A stretch of 52,339 nt of DNA from Pirellulales bacterium. Its GTDB lineage: Bacteria > Planctomycetota > Planctomycetia > Pirellulales > Thermoguttaceae. How positions within the stretch are numbered: position 1 is the first letter of the stretch; each line of letters begins with the position of its first letter. This document shows, piece after piece, positions 1 to 8,695 of the stretch. The notes under the pieces are model-generated. The model searched no databases. It had not been told where the DNA came from and was given only the letters and a program-made list of their open reading frames with translations. Made by a program: the position numbers and the translations under genes. The stretch spans positions 1 to 52,339 of the forward strand of contig JAFGPV010000018.1 of NCBI GenBank assembly GCA_016936015.1. Reading direction: 5' to 3'.

Positions 1-2
1 CT

Positions 3-275
3 TGCGCACCTCAGGAATTTTTGCGTTTTACTACTCGCGGAAAACACGGAAAAATACGGTTCATCAGACCCCACATTGTGCAACAATACAACGGCAAGAC
101 CCGGCGGCATCATCACCTGATTTGCACGCAGTGCCACCGCGTGGTGGACTTTGAAAGCGCCGACTTGGATCGGCTGCCGCTCCCAGCGGACCAATTCCAG
201 GATTTCGACGTGGAGGACTACTCGATTCACGTCCTCGGGACGTGCCGGGCGTGCCGGAAAAAACGGAAACCGTAG
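3..275 (+). CDS. Fur-family metal-dependent regulator, C-terminal part (cut by left edge)
   Basis: The reading frame is open at the left edge, so the winged-helix DNA-binding domain lies outside the window and no start can be assigned. What remains is the Fur dimerisation/metal-binding domain: a YNGKTRRHHHLIC segment with the three-histidine run and a CTQC pair, followed by a C-terminal CRAC pair. In Fur and PerR proteins these CxxC pairs form the structural zinc site and the histidines contribute to the sensing site. The next gene, 103 bases downstream on the same strand, is a di-haem cytochrome of the peroxidase type, which would suit a PerR-like peroxide or iron sensor, but the subtype cannot be told from this fragment. 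The family assignment is firm; the subtype is open. Confidence 0.85.
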   Translation, partial: CAPQEFLRFTTRGKHGKIRFIRPHIVQQYNGKTRRHHHLICTQCHRVVDFESADLDRLPLPADQFQDFDVEDYSIHVLGTCRACRKKRKP

Positions 276-378
276 ATTCCATAGCCGGCGGCTGACAGTC
301 GCCGCGGGAAGCGGGAACAACGCTTCCCATCAGATCTCGTTCTCTTTTTCATTGTCCATTCACAGAAAGGAGCGTACG

Positions 379-1830
379 ATGAAACATTACCAAGGGATCT
401 TCCACCGCAAGATCACGTGGATCGTTCTGGGTTGCGCGATCCTCTGCCTGCTCTGGTGCTTTTCGGCGGTCAACGCCGAAGGGGACAACCCCATGACCGC
501 TATGGAAAAATCCGGCCAGCACCCCAGCAGTTACGCGCCGGTCGATCTGCACGAGGATTTCGGAGCGGTCGTCTCCCGTATGGAGGCGGCCAAGCCGGCC
601 ATCATGGACCGGCAGATGAAGCTGCTTCAGGAACGGTACGATCTGAGCGATCGGCCGGCCAAGGGCGTGACCATGTCGCGCGGCAAGGCGGTGCAGGAGG
701 GGATTCGGGCGAAGTTGCCTCCCGGCGTCCGCTCGTGGGAGGAACTGGCGAACATGACCCCCGAGCAAATCCGCGTGAAGGGGCTTTGGCCGAAAGGCTA
801 TCTGCCGTTGCCGCACCCGAATCATCCGGAAGGGGGCATGCTCTTTCCAAAACACCACATCGACAAGATCAAGCAGCAGGACGGCCGCGATCTGACCCGG
901 TTCGACCTGGACTTCGACCTGCCCACCCATTTTCTGGCGGAGTACCCGCCGGCAATCTACCTGACCACCCGGCCGGACCTCGGCGACGTCTCGCAGGGCG
1001 AGGTGGTCACGGTGGATAACTATTTCCGGCTCTTCAACGGCATTCTCAACCCGAAACAGTTGGAGGGCCTGCGGCTGTTGGTCACGCCCTTCCCCCAGCA
1101 GCAGTTCAACGCCACCGAGGACCGGCGGTCGCTGAAGCCCAGCACCGGGGTAACGTGCTTCGACTGCCATCTGAACGGGCACACCAACGGGGCGACGCAC
1201 CTGGTGGGCGACATCCGCCCCCAGGAGTTCCGCCACCGGCTGGACACGCCCTCGTTGCGGGGCGTCAATATTCAGCGGCTTTTCGGCTCCCAACGGGCGC
1301 TGAAGAGCGTCGAGGACTTCACCGAGTTCGAGCAGCGGGCGGCCTACTTCGACGGCGACCACGTCATTGCCGCCAAGAAGGGCGTCAACGTCCTGGACCG
1401 CGGCAGCCAGGTCCATTTCATGGCCGAGTTCCAGGAGATCCTCGATTTCCCGCCGGCCCCGAAGCTGAACGTCTACGGAGTGCTCGATCCCCGGAAGGCG
1501 ACCGAAGCGGAACTGCGAGGACAACAAGTATTCTTCGGCAAGGGCCGCTGCTCCGTCTGCCACCCGGCGCCGTATTACACCGACAACTTGATGTACAACC
1601 TCCGCGCCGAGCGGTTCTTCAAGCCGCAGATGGTCAACGGGCGGATGGCCTCGGCCGACGGCCCAATCAAGACCTTCCCGCTCCGGGGAATCAAGGATTC
1701 GCCCCCCTACCTGCACGACGGCCGGCTCCTGACGCTGGAAGACACCGTGGAATTTTTCAACCTCGTGCTGGAAACCCGGCTTACCGAGCAGGAGAAAAAA
1801 GACCTGGTGGAATTCATGCGCTGCCTGTAG
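379..1830 (+). CDS. Secreted di-haem cytochrome c, cytochrome c peroxidase/MauG-like
   Basis: Predicted 483 residues. An open frame extends upstream, but the ATG at 379 follows a good AAGGAG-type ribosome site and gives a clean signal peptide (basic start, hydrophobic run ending near residue 35, VNA), so I chose it. Two haem-binding CxxCH motifs are seen: CFDCH at about residue 260 and CSVCH at about 391. Near residue 443 there is PPYLHDGR followed by LEDTVEFFN, the typical C-terminal segment of bacterial cytochrome c peroxidases and MauG relatives. The protein should therefore be an exported electron-transfer or peroxide-reducing cytochrome. The first haem motif lies unusually far from the N-terminus, with about 220 residues of unassigned sequence before it. 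Neighbouring Fur-family regulator suggests control by iron or peroxide (inference). Confidence 0.8.
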   Translation: MKHYQGIFHRKITWIVLGCAILCLLWCFSAVNAEGDNPMTAMEKSGQHPSSYAPVDLHEDFGAVVSRMEAAKPAIMDRQMKLLQERYDLSDRPAKGVTMSRGKAVQEGIRAKLPPGVRSWEELANMTPEQIRVKGLWPKGYLPLPHPNHPEGGMLFPKHHIDKIKQQDGRDLTRFDLDFDLPTHFLAEYPPAIYLTTRPDLGDVSQGEVVTVDNYFRLFNGILNPKQLEGLRLLVTPFPQQQFNATEDRRSLKPSTGVTCFDCHLNGHTNGATHLVGDIRPQEFRHRLDTPSLRGVNIQRLFGSQRALKSVEDFTEFEQRAAYFDGDHVIAAKKGVNVLDRGSQVHFMAEFQEILDFPPAPKLNVYGVLDPRKATEAELRGQQVFFGKGRCSVCHPAPYYTDNLMYNLRAERFFKPQMVNGRMASADGPIKTFPLRGIKDSPPYLHDGRLLTLEDTVEFFNLVLETRLTEQEKKDLVEFMRCL

Positions 1831-1867
1831 TCGGACAGGTTGACAACCTGTCGGACCGGCAAACACG

Positions 1868-2830
1868 TCAATTCAGGACGATCTCCGCGAACATGCCCAG
1901 GTTGCGGAGCAGCCCGTGCTTGCGGTACCCGTGCCGCAGCAACGCGACCGCCTTTCGCGTGGAGCTGAGTGCGCTGATCCGGGTAAAGGATTCGACAATC
2001 CGGCGTTTTTCCCGGGGCAGATCCCCACCGAAGCGCTCTAGAAAAGAGGCGGCTTGCCGGGCGGTTCCCGGCAGGCCGAGGTGGACGGGCTGGCCTTTTA
2101 AAAGACACCGCAGGCGCCGCAGGCCGTAGGGGAAACCATAGCGTGGCGCACCGACGGAATTGTGGGCGTGTTGGCGGTACAGCACGGTCGCCTCGGGCAA
2201 GTAGCCGATCTGACCAAACGCTGAGGCGACCAGCCCCAGCCACCAATCGTGAATCACGGCTTGGGGGGGAATCGGCAGCGCCCGGTTTAACAGGGCCCGA
2301 TTGAACATGCACGTACAGCCGGTAATGATGTTCTGAATCAACAGCCGGTTCAGTTGCGCCCCCCGGTCGACGTCGATCGCCAGGTACTCCCAGCACGATT
2401 CGCAGATTTTACAAAGCCCCCGGTCCACGACGTGCAAATCGGTATGCACCAGGATCGGGCAATCGGTTCCGAAACGCCGTTCCATCGTTTGAACGGCCCG
2501 GAGCGTCTGGGCAATTTTCCGGGGCAGCCAGAGATCGTCCTGATCGGACAACATGATGTAGTCGGCCTGTGTCTGCTCCAGAACCTTGCCGAAGCTGGCA
2601 CACGCACCGAGATGAACATGCTCGTCGCGGACCACCGCAACCATCCCCGGATGGCGGTCGGCATAGTCGGCCAGGATCGCGGAAGTTCCATCCGTCGAGC
2701 CGTCGTCGCGCACCCAAAGCCGGAAGTGTTGCTCGGTCTGTTGGAAAATGGACCGGAGCTGCTCGCCCAGAAAGGGAGCGCCTTGATAAGTGGACATCAC
2801 GATCTCGATCGAGGGTCTGGCGTTTTCCAT
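1868..2830 (-). CDS. Glycosyltransferase family 2, rhamnosyltransferase-like
   Basis: Predicted 320 residues starting at an ATG. The N-terminal GT-A fold is clear: SIEIVMSTYQG near residue 7, nucleotide-binding DDGS at 42-45 and metal/sugar-nucleotide motif DQDDLW at 96-101. LSDQDDLW is common among family 2 transferases that build rhamnose-containing O-antigen and capsule chains, so a rhamnosyl donor is plausible but not proven. The presence of an RmlC (dTDP-rhamnose pathway) gene 7 kb away supports it weakly. This is the last gene of a minus-strand polysaccharide block; its stop is 37 bases from the convergent cytochrome gene with no obvious terminator between them. Confidence 0.85.
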   Translation of the reverse strand: MENARPSIEIVMSTYQGAPFLGEQLRSIFQQTEQHFRLWVRDDGSTDGTSAILADYADRHPGMVAVVRDEHVHLGACASFGKVLEQTQADYIMLSDQDDLWLPRKIAQTLRAVQTMERRFGTDCPILVHTDLHVVDRGLCKICESCWEYLAIDVDRGAQLNRLLIQNIITGCTCMFNRALLNRALPIPPQAVIHDWWLGLVASAFGQIGYLPEATVLYRQHAHNSVGAPRYGFPYGLRRLRCLLKGQPVHLGLPGTARQAASFLERFGGDLPREKRRIVESFTRISALSSTRKAVALLRHGYRKHGLLRNLGMFAEIVLN

Positions 2831-2949
2831 GGTGCGAGAAACCTTCGACGTTATCGGATTGCACGGATGAAGGGAGGGGAGTTGTCAGCGAATCCTTCGG
2901 GCGGACAACCGGGTTGTCGACGTGATCCTCCGCTCGTTCTGGAAATCGT

Positions 2950-5900
2950 TCAGGCAGCGTATCGCGCGCCTCGGACGTCGGCCGCGGCCCGGCATACGAG
3001 CTTGGCCATGCAGGAATCGGAATTGGAGGAAGGGGCGCCGTGTAGATAAATCATGCCGTCCCTTTCGCCGAGGTCGTACGGGTCGTCGCTCTCCTTCAAT
3101 CCCACCGATTGGGCCAACCGAACGAGATGATCGAGATAGCCGGGCTGGACGAGAACGTCCTGCTCGAGCCACAGCAGGTAATGTCCGGAGGCAAAGCGTC
3201 CCGCCTGCTCGGCTTGGCTGCCGGGAACCAGACGAGCGTTTTTGACCAGCTTGGGGACTCCCCACGGCCCGTGGAACGCGGAGTCGTCGATCAGGAGCAC
3301 TTCGTAAGGAACGCCGTCCGAATTAGCCCGGATCGCGTACAGGCTCCACAGGGCGTGCAACCAGCGGCGATGGATGGGAACCACGATCGACACCAGCGGC
3401 CGGTCCTCGGGGACAAAAACCACGGGACCGGCGGGCGCCGGACCGCTGAAGGTTTTCCGCAGCACCGGATGGGGCGCTCTGCCTTCGGCCATTCCATAAC
3501 AGAGGTAGTGTGCGAGGGGATTGATGCCGGGAACGTCGGGATATTGGCGTAGATACCAGTCGTTGTCAAACAGGGGGCCCGGATTGCGCCCTTCGATCCA
3601 GCCGACGTTCGTGTAATGCCGGACCGGATCCGCTCCCGCCGCCGCAACGTCGGGGTACTGCTCCTTGTACCACGCCGCGTCGAAATACGGATTCGGCGTC
3701 CCTTCGGCGCCGGGAGCCGTCAAGTAGGCCAGAGGATGAAGTCCGGAGTCCTGGCCCCAAGGATTTTGCAGCATCAACCATTGCGCGTTCCATAGGGGAA
3801 TCGGCCGTCGTCCTTCCACGGCGCCGTAGAGGACGAAATGCAGCAAGGGATTGATTCCCATGCCCCCCACGTCGGGATTCTCCAACAGGTACCACGAGGT
3901 GTCAAACAGCGGGCTGGGCTGACGTCCCTCGGCGACGCCGTGCCGGAGGAAGTGTTTCAGGGGAGTCACTTGCGACTCGGCCACGTCGGGATAATGCTTC
4001 AAGTACCAGTCGGCGTCGAAGATCGGGGCCCGCAGGATCTGCTCGACGTTCCGGTGGCGCTGTATCGTCCACGTCCTGGTCAGCCGCGCCGCGTGGTCCA
4101 GACCGCGACGATGCAACTGGGCGGCTGCGCCCCTCATACGCCGATAATGCAACAGCGGTCGGAGGAGTCCCGACGTTGCCCGGGAGACCGCCGCGCGGCA
4201 AGTCCGATACGGTGTGGTGATCGACTGTTTGATCCGCCTGCCGATCCGCTGCGATTCGTTTTCTTCCCTCATCCGCCGGATTTCGGCCTGCAAACTGCCT
4301 GCTTCGGCCTGCAGGGCGGCGCCGGCGTCCTGCAAACGCCGAATCTCCGCCTCTCGGCCGCATAACTCCTGGGTTAGCTGCCGGAGGCGCTGTTCGCCGT
4401 TGCCCAACGCAGCGGCAAGCTCCCTCAGACGCGCATCGCGGGCCTCCACCGCGGTCTGCCGGTCGGCCAGCGCAGAGCGAACCGTCTGTAGTTGCTCTTC
4501 CACCGACAGGGTATCCGCGCGCGAGCGCACGAGTCTCTTGAGAAGCTGGCGGATTCGCAACCCCTGGGACTTGCCCTGGGCCGTCAACGTGCGGACTTGA
4601 ACGACGTGGACCGACAATTCGGTTTGGAGCTGACGGAGTTCGGCTTCCTTGGACGTCCCTTCGTCGGCCAAGGTGCGAATCCAACCGTCTTGGACCGTGT
4701 TTTCGGTAATCAACCTCTGAAGCTCCCGGTCCTTGTCCGCATTTCGGTCGGTCAATTCCCGGATCTTCCCGTCGCGGGCCGAGTTTTCGGTAATCAGCCG
4801 CTGGAGTTCTCGGTCTTTTTCCGCGCTTTGGTCGATCAATTCCCGGAGCTGCCCGTCGCGGTCACCTACCGCGGTGGACAGTTCGTGGATCCGCTCGTCG
4901 CGATCGGATAATTCCCCGGTGAGTCGGCCGATTTCGCTCCGCTGCGCCTCGCCTTCGGCGGCCAGGTCGTCAATCCGTTGATTGCGGCCCAAGAGATCTT
5001 CCCCGAGGCGGTGAAGCTGTTGATCGCGAACCGCGATTTCCGCGGAGAGGTGTCCGATCTCCTGGTGCCGCGCGCTGAGGCTTTCTCCAAGGCGTCGGAT
5101 TTCCTGATCGCGCGACAGGGTCTCAATTTGCACGCGTTCCAGCAGAGAATGATCCAGAGTAATGATCTGTTCGGCGCCCGCCGCGACGGCCCCCCCGCCA
5201 ACGAGGGTTGTCCGGTCGATCTCGGCCGCCAAGTCGAGTTGCTCGACCGCCGGGCCGAGCTGCAGCGCCTGGGCGCACACCGGCCCGGCCTCCAGACACA
5301 GCGCGTGGTAGAGCTTCCTTACGGCCAGGGTCACGCGGGGATCCACCGCCAGGTCGAGCTGGTGGTGGCGCATCCGGCCGGTGCAGGTCGCGCAGGCCTG
5401 CTCAAACGCCGACTCCGAGGGTTGGAGCCGGAGGAAGTCCAGGATGCGACGGATCTCCGTCTGTGGATCGGCAAAGAAGGACTCGTAATGGGTGATCAGG
5501 CGGTTTTCCGGCTTCGTGGCGGCGAGAATCCGGATTTGATATATGTGCCATAAGCGTAATCCGAAGGTGATCGACAGGGGATCGCGCGCACTGAGCGAGC
5601 GAGCCACTTCCAGGGGATTCCGCAGACACATGACAATCCGCAGGTCGGGAACGAGGCTCATCCAGAAAGGAAGGGTCAGCGAGGAGCGCGGATCTTTCCA
5701 TCCCCAGGGTCCCTTGTCCTGACGCTGGGCAAGCAGGTCGGCAGCCTGTTGACGCAAGGCCGCCAGTTCGGGCTTATGCTCCCAGCCTTCGAGGACCACG
5801 GGAGGGACGTCCCAGGCCCCGTACATCGCGTTCATAATTTCATCGTTCAATCGGACAAAGGTTTCGTCTTCCCAAAACCCGTCCCGATTGCTCGGATTGG

Positions 5901-6006
5901 CGTGGACCAGTTCCTCCGGCGGGCCCATGTACACGCCACACAGGCTGAGGATGTGAGAAACCATTGAGGTGCCGGAGCGATGCATTCCACAAAGACAAAT
6001 AGCCAT
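2950..6006 (-). CDS. Sulfotransferase-like / coiled-coil / FD-WYL-PDV repeat / degenerate GT2 chimera
   Basis: Predicted 1018 residues. A TTG lies 24 bases upstream, but the ATG at 6006 has GGAG ten bases before it. Domains in order: (1) residues 1-210, a sulfotransferase-type P-loop (GMHRSGTS at 7-14, binding the 5'-phosphosulfate in this family) with a later LRNPLEVARS motif; (2) roughly 290-600, a long coiled coil, including two copies of a 28-residue unit (RELQRLITEN...) that are also near-identical in DNA (84-base spacing, around 4700-4870); (3) about 663-847, five repeats of the pattern FD-x-x-WYL-x-x-x-PDV ... G..EGR.P, the third degenerate, known from large glycosyltransferases; (4) 860-1018, a short GT2-like region starting VSIVVPIHRR but with IDDSA in place of DDGS and EQDV in place of DxD. 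The last part is short for GT2 and may be inactive. Likely role: modification or scaffolding in polysaccharide synthesis. Confidence 0.75.
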   Translation of the reverse strand: MAICLCGMHRSGTSMVSHILSLCGVYMGPPEELVHANPSNRDGFWEDETFVRLNDEIMNAMYGAWDVPPVVLEGWEHKPELAALRQQAADLLAQRQDKGPWGWKDPRSSLTLPFWMSLVPDLRIVMCLRNPLEVARSLSARDPLSITFGLRLWHIYQIRILAATKPENRLITHYESFFADPQTEIRRILDFLRLQPSESAFEQACATCTGRMRHHQLDLAVDPRVTLAVRKLYHALCLEAGPVCAQALQLGPAVEQLDLAAEIDRTTLVGGGAVAAGAEQIITLDHSLLERVQIETLSRDQEIRRLGESLSARHQEIGHLSAEIAVRDQQLHRLGEDLLGRNQRIDDLAAEGEAQRSEIGRLTGELSDRDERIHELSTAVGDRDGQLRELIDQSAEKDRELQRLITENSARDGKIRELTDRNADKDRELQRLITENTVQDGWIRTLADEGTSKEAELRQLQTELSVHVVQVRTLTAQGKSQGLRIRQLLKRLVRSRADTLSVEEQLQTVRSALADRQTAVEARDARLRELAAALGNGEQRLRQLTQELCGREAEIRRLQDAGAALQAEAGSLQAEIRRMREENESQRIGRRIKQSITTPYRTCRAAVSRATSGLLRPLLHYRRMRGAAAQLHRRGLDHAARLTRTWTIQRHRNVEQILRAPIFDADWYLKHYPDVAESQVTPLKHFLRHGVAEGRQPSPLFDTSWYLLENPDVGGMGINPLLHFVLYGAVEGRRPIPLWNAQWLMLQNPWGQDSGLHPLAYLTAPGAEGTPNPYFDAAWYKEQYPDVAAAGADPVRHYTNVGWIEGRNPGPLFDNDWYLRQYPDVPGINPLAHYLCYGMAEGRAPHPVLRKTFSGPAPAGPVVFVPEDRPLVSIVVPIHRRWLHALWSLYAIRANSDGVPYEVLLIDDSAFHGPWGVPKLVKNARLVPGSQAEQAGRFASGHYLLWLEQDVLVQPGYLDHLVRLAQSVGLKESDDPYDLGERDGMIYLHGAPSSNSDSCMAKLVCRAAADVRGARYAA

Positions 6007-6138
6007 GGGATTGTGACTCCGAATAATCAAGGGGGCGCGAACGCCCGGGTCGGTGGTCCCCGAGGAGTGAAAAACTTTTTTTCTCCCTGAACGCCGTCGG
6101 GGGCCGGTGCGGGTGTTGGATTCCTTTCTGACCGCTCT

Positions 6139-8559
6139 CTATGCCGCGGCGTGGCGGACGCCGTCGGACGCCGTACAGACGATTCTCGTCGCTTGCAGGG
6201 CGCGCCGCGTGGCCTCCAGGTAGCCGCGGCCGAAGCGCGCGTCGGGCTCAAGGTGATTCCCTTCGGCCCATTCGTTCCAGGCGTTGATAAAAACGATGTT
6301 TTCCTCCGGCGCTCCGGCGGCAGGCCGCCGTAAGACTTCGGTGAGCCAATATTCGTACAAATCCGGGGTGCAGTTGCGGATCACCAACCCGTCCCGGCCC
6401 CGCCGCGGCGTGTTGTCCCACGACGGCATCACGCAAGGGAACCGCCGGTAGGGCACGTCCGGTTTGGCCAACATCCGTTGGACGACCGAGGCGTACTCGT
6501 AGACGGTCGGTCCTTCGGGACCCGGCCGCCCCAGTCCGGACCGGCAGAACCACTTCTTCCGCGGAGAGGTCGAATTAAGGGGCTGGCCCAGTTGGAGCCA
6601 GTCGGGCTGGAAAGCCAAGGCCGCGTCGAAGCCGTGTTGTGCGGGATCATCGCGCTCGTCGGTAAAGCTCTCGATCCGGCACAGGTAAAGGCCCGGCAGT
6701 CCCCGCTGCGCGGCCGCCTCCCGCCAGATCTCGGTGGTTTGCCGGACGTTCGGCAGGTGCTTCGCCCGATAGATCAACATCAGCGGACGGCCGCCAATGC
6801 GAATATATCGGGGATCGGAAAACGCTTGGAGCAACCATTCGATGTGCCGGCGGTCGTCCTCCGGCGAGTAGTGCTGCGGCATCAGCGCCTCATGATGCCC
6901 GCCGTCCCAGTTGCGAGTCCAGTTCTCGTTGGCCCAGCAGAGGCAGAAGGGAAAGTCCGGACGTCCGGATTCGAGCACCTCCTGGAACGGTCGTTCCAAC
7001 AACCGCCGGCCGCCAAACCAGTAATGGTAGTAGCAGAATCCGTCGAGACCGTACTGACGGGCCAAATCGGCCTGTGCCTGGCGAACTTCAGGCACGCGCA
7101 GATCGTAGAATCCCAGGTCGGCCGGCAAGTGTGGCTGGTAGTGACCGGCAAACAAGGGCCGGGCCTTGGTCACGTTCCTCCATTCGGTAAAACCTTTGCC
7201 CCACCAATGATTGTTCTCGGGAATCGGGTGATACTGGGGCAGAAAGAACGCGATTAATCGTCGCGCAGGACGGTTCATCCCGGGAAACTCCGCGGTTTCC
7301 AGGCGGATCGTGTTCCGTTCCGGGACCGGCGGCGAAATCGCGGTCGGCTCCGGGGCCGAGAGGGGACGTTCCCAGGTCGCCTCCACGGCCGGAACGGCGG
7401 GGGGAGACGCTATCGGCTTTTCGGAAATTTCGTCCGAGACCGACCCCGGCGGCAGGAAACGCTCGATCACTTCGAGGATCTTCGTCGTTCCCACGTCCAC
7501 ATCGTGGAAGGCGCGGACCTTTTCCGCCGCCCGGGCGCCCATCCGCCGTCGCAGGCCGTCGTCGGCCAGCAAGTGGCAAACGCCGCCGGCCATCCCCTCG
7601 ATATCAAGATACGGCACCACCAGTCCGCAGTCGTCGCCGACGAATTCGGACGCCCCCCCCGATCCCGAAAAACAGACCATGGGATTACCGACCGCGGCGT
7701 TCTCCAACATCACCAGCGGAAATGGATCTTCGCGCGACGTGAGCAGGAAAATGTCCAGGCTCGCAAACAGCGGGAAGGGATCCTTCTGGACGCCGAGAAA
7801 GTGAACGTTTTCCGCCACGCCGGCCCGCGCGGCGTCGTGAATCAGTTTTCCCCAATGGGGACCGGACGACTCGCCGCCGATCCACAAAAAATGGACTGGA
7901 TCGCGAAAACCGCGCCGCCGGACGGCGGCCGCCGCCTGGACCATCAGATCGGGGCCTTTCCGCCAGTCGCTGGTGCCGCAACCGCCCACGAGCCGGGCCG
8001 AGGGAGAAATCCCCAGCCGCCGGCAGACCATCTGCTTCGCCTCTTCGTGCTGGTGACGCCGGACCTCGGCCACGGGGATGAATCCGTAGATTACGTCGAT
8101 CCGGTCGGCCGGTACGCCGAAGTTCTCGACGAGATTGTTTTTGACGGTCTCGGAAACCACAATAAAACGGTCCGAATACCGCCGCGTGCCCTCGACGACG
8201 GCCGGGGGCGTTTCCCAGCGGATCCAATACTCCAACTCGTGAATGTGGGTGATCACCGGACAATCAAGCGGCGTCAGCCTCTGCAGCAGTTCGCCGTTGG
8301 TGACGGTGTTGGAATACACCAATCCGTAATCGCGCTGACCGAGTACGGCCACGAGGTCTTGACCATGCGGCAGAGGCTGGCTGGCGTCGAAGACATCGCC
8401 CAGCGCGGCGAATTCGTCGTGCAGCTCCCCCCCGTTGCGCAACAACACGTCGAACGAGGCCTTGCGGTTCGCGTGCAGCCAGCGGAGCATCCGCAGAAGG
8501 ATGATCGGCGCGCCCGTCCGCGAGGCGTCGTGAGAAATGAAAAGAATGCGTTTCCCCAT
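6139..8559 (-). CDS. GT4 glycosyltransferase fused to WbsX (GH99-like) domain
   Basis: Predicted 806 residues. The frame extends 31 codons further upstream, but the ATG at 8559 has an AAGGAAA ribosome site and begins MGKRILFISHDASRTGAP, a typical GT4 N-terminus. Residues 2-370 form a GT4 (GT-B) transferase, with the acceptor-side SHDASRTGAP and donor-side segments LLTSREDPFPLVMLENAAVG (the conserved E of the E-x7-E motif). A proline-rich linker (about 375-425) follows. Residues 430-790 are a WbsX domain (Glyco_tran_WbsX): FFLPQYHPIPENNHWWGKGFTEW, YYHYWFGG, CWANENWT and FINAWNEWAEG. WbsX-type domains are common in O-antigen and capsule clusters and relate to GH99; their exact reaction is poorly known. 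It sits in the minus-strand polysaccharide block downstream of another GT2 gene. Confidence 0.85.
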   Translation of the reverse strand: MGKRILFISHDASRTGAPIILLRMLRWLHANRKASFDVLLRNGGELHDEFAALGDVFDASQPLPHGQDLVAVLGQRDYGLVYSNTVTNGELLQRLTPLDCPVITHIHELEYWIRWETPPAVVEGTRRYSDRFIVVSETVKNNLVENFGVPADRIDVIYGFIPVAEVRRHQHEEAKQMVCRRLGISPSARLVGGCGTSDWRKGPDLMVQAAAAVRRRGFRDPVHFLWIGGESSGPHWGKLIHDAARAGVAENVHFLGVQKDPFPLFASLDIFLLTSREDPFPLVMLENAAVGNPMVCFSGSGGASEFVGDDCGLVVPYLDIEGMAGGVCHLLADDGLRRRMGARAAEKVRAFHDVDVGTTKILEVIERFLPPGSVSDEISEKPIASPPAVPAVEATWERPLSAPEPTAISPPVPERNTIRLETAEFPGMNRPARRLIAFFLPQYHPIPENNHWWGKGFTEWRNVTKARPLFAGHYQPHLPADLGFYDLRVPEVRQAQADLARQYGLDGFCYYHYWFGGRRLLERPFQEVLESGRPDFPFCLCWANENWTRNWDGGHHEALMPQHYSPEDDRRHIEWLLQAFSDPRYIRIGGRPLMLIYRAKHLPNVRQTTEIWREAAAQRGLPGLYLCRIESFTDERDDPAQHGFDAALAFQPDWLQLGQPLNSTSPRKKWFCRSGLGRPGPEGPTVYEYASVVQRMLAKPDVPYRRFPCVMPSWDNTPRRGRDGLVIRNCTPDLYEYWLTEVLRRPAAGAPEENIVFINAWNEWAEGNHLEPDARFGRGYLEATRRALQATRIVCTASDGVRHAAA

Positions 8560-8616
8560 GCAGTTTCCTTTTCTAAAAAGTCGTTCTCGGGCAACAACGG
8601 ACGGAATCGTCGTTCG

Positions 8617-8669
8617 GAGCGTAGCGAAGTATTTCCCGTGTTCTTCGGCCAAGATCCTTCGCTGCGCTC
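8617..8669. repeat. Palindromic intergenic repeat (GAGCGTAGCGAAG / CTTCGCTGCGCTC)
   Basis: Two 13-base arms (8617-8629 and 8657-8669) are reverse complements with one mismatch, separated by 27 bases. The right arm sits in the phrase AGATCCTTCGCTGCGCTCAGGATGAC, a form that recurs between genes in many unrelated bacteria. It lies between two minus-strand glycosyltransferase genes and may form a hairpin in their transcript. No mobile-element gene is attached. Confidence 0.6.
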
Positions 8670-8695
8670 AGGATGACTTGCCCAAATTGATCAAT

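Noticed and set aside
349-1866. 505-codon open frame on the minus strand opposite the cytochrome
   Set aside because: High-GC antisense shadow: arginine/leucine-rich, no domain, and the plus strand carries a clear cytochrome with signal peptide.
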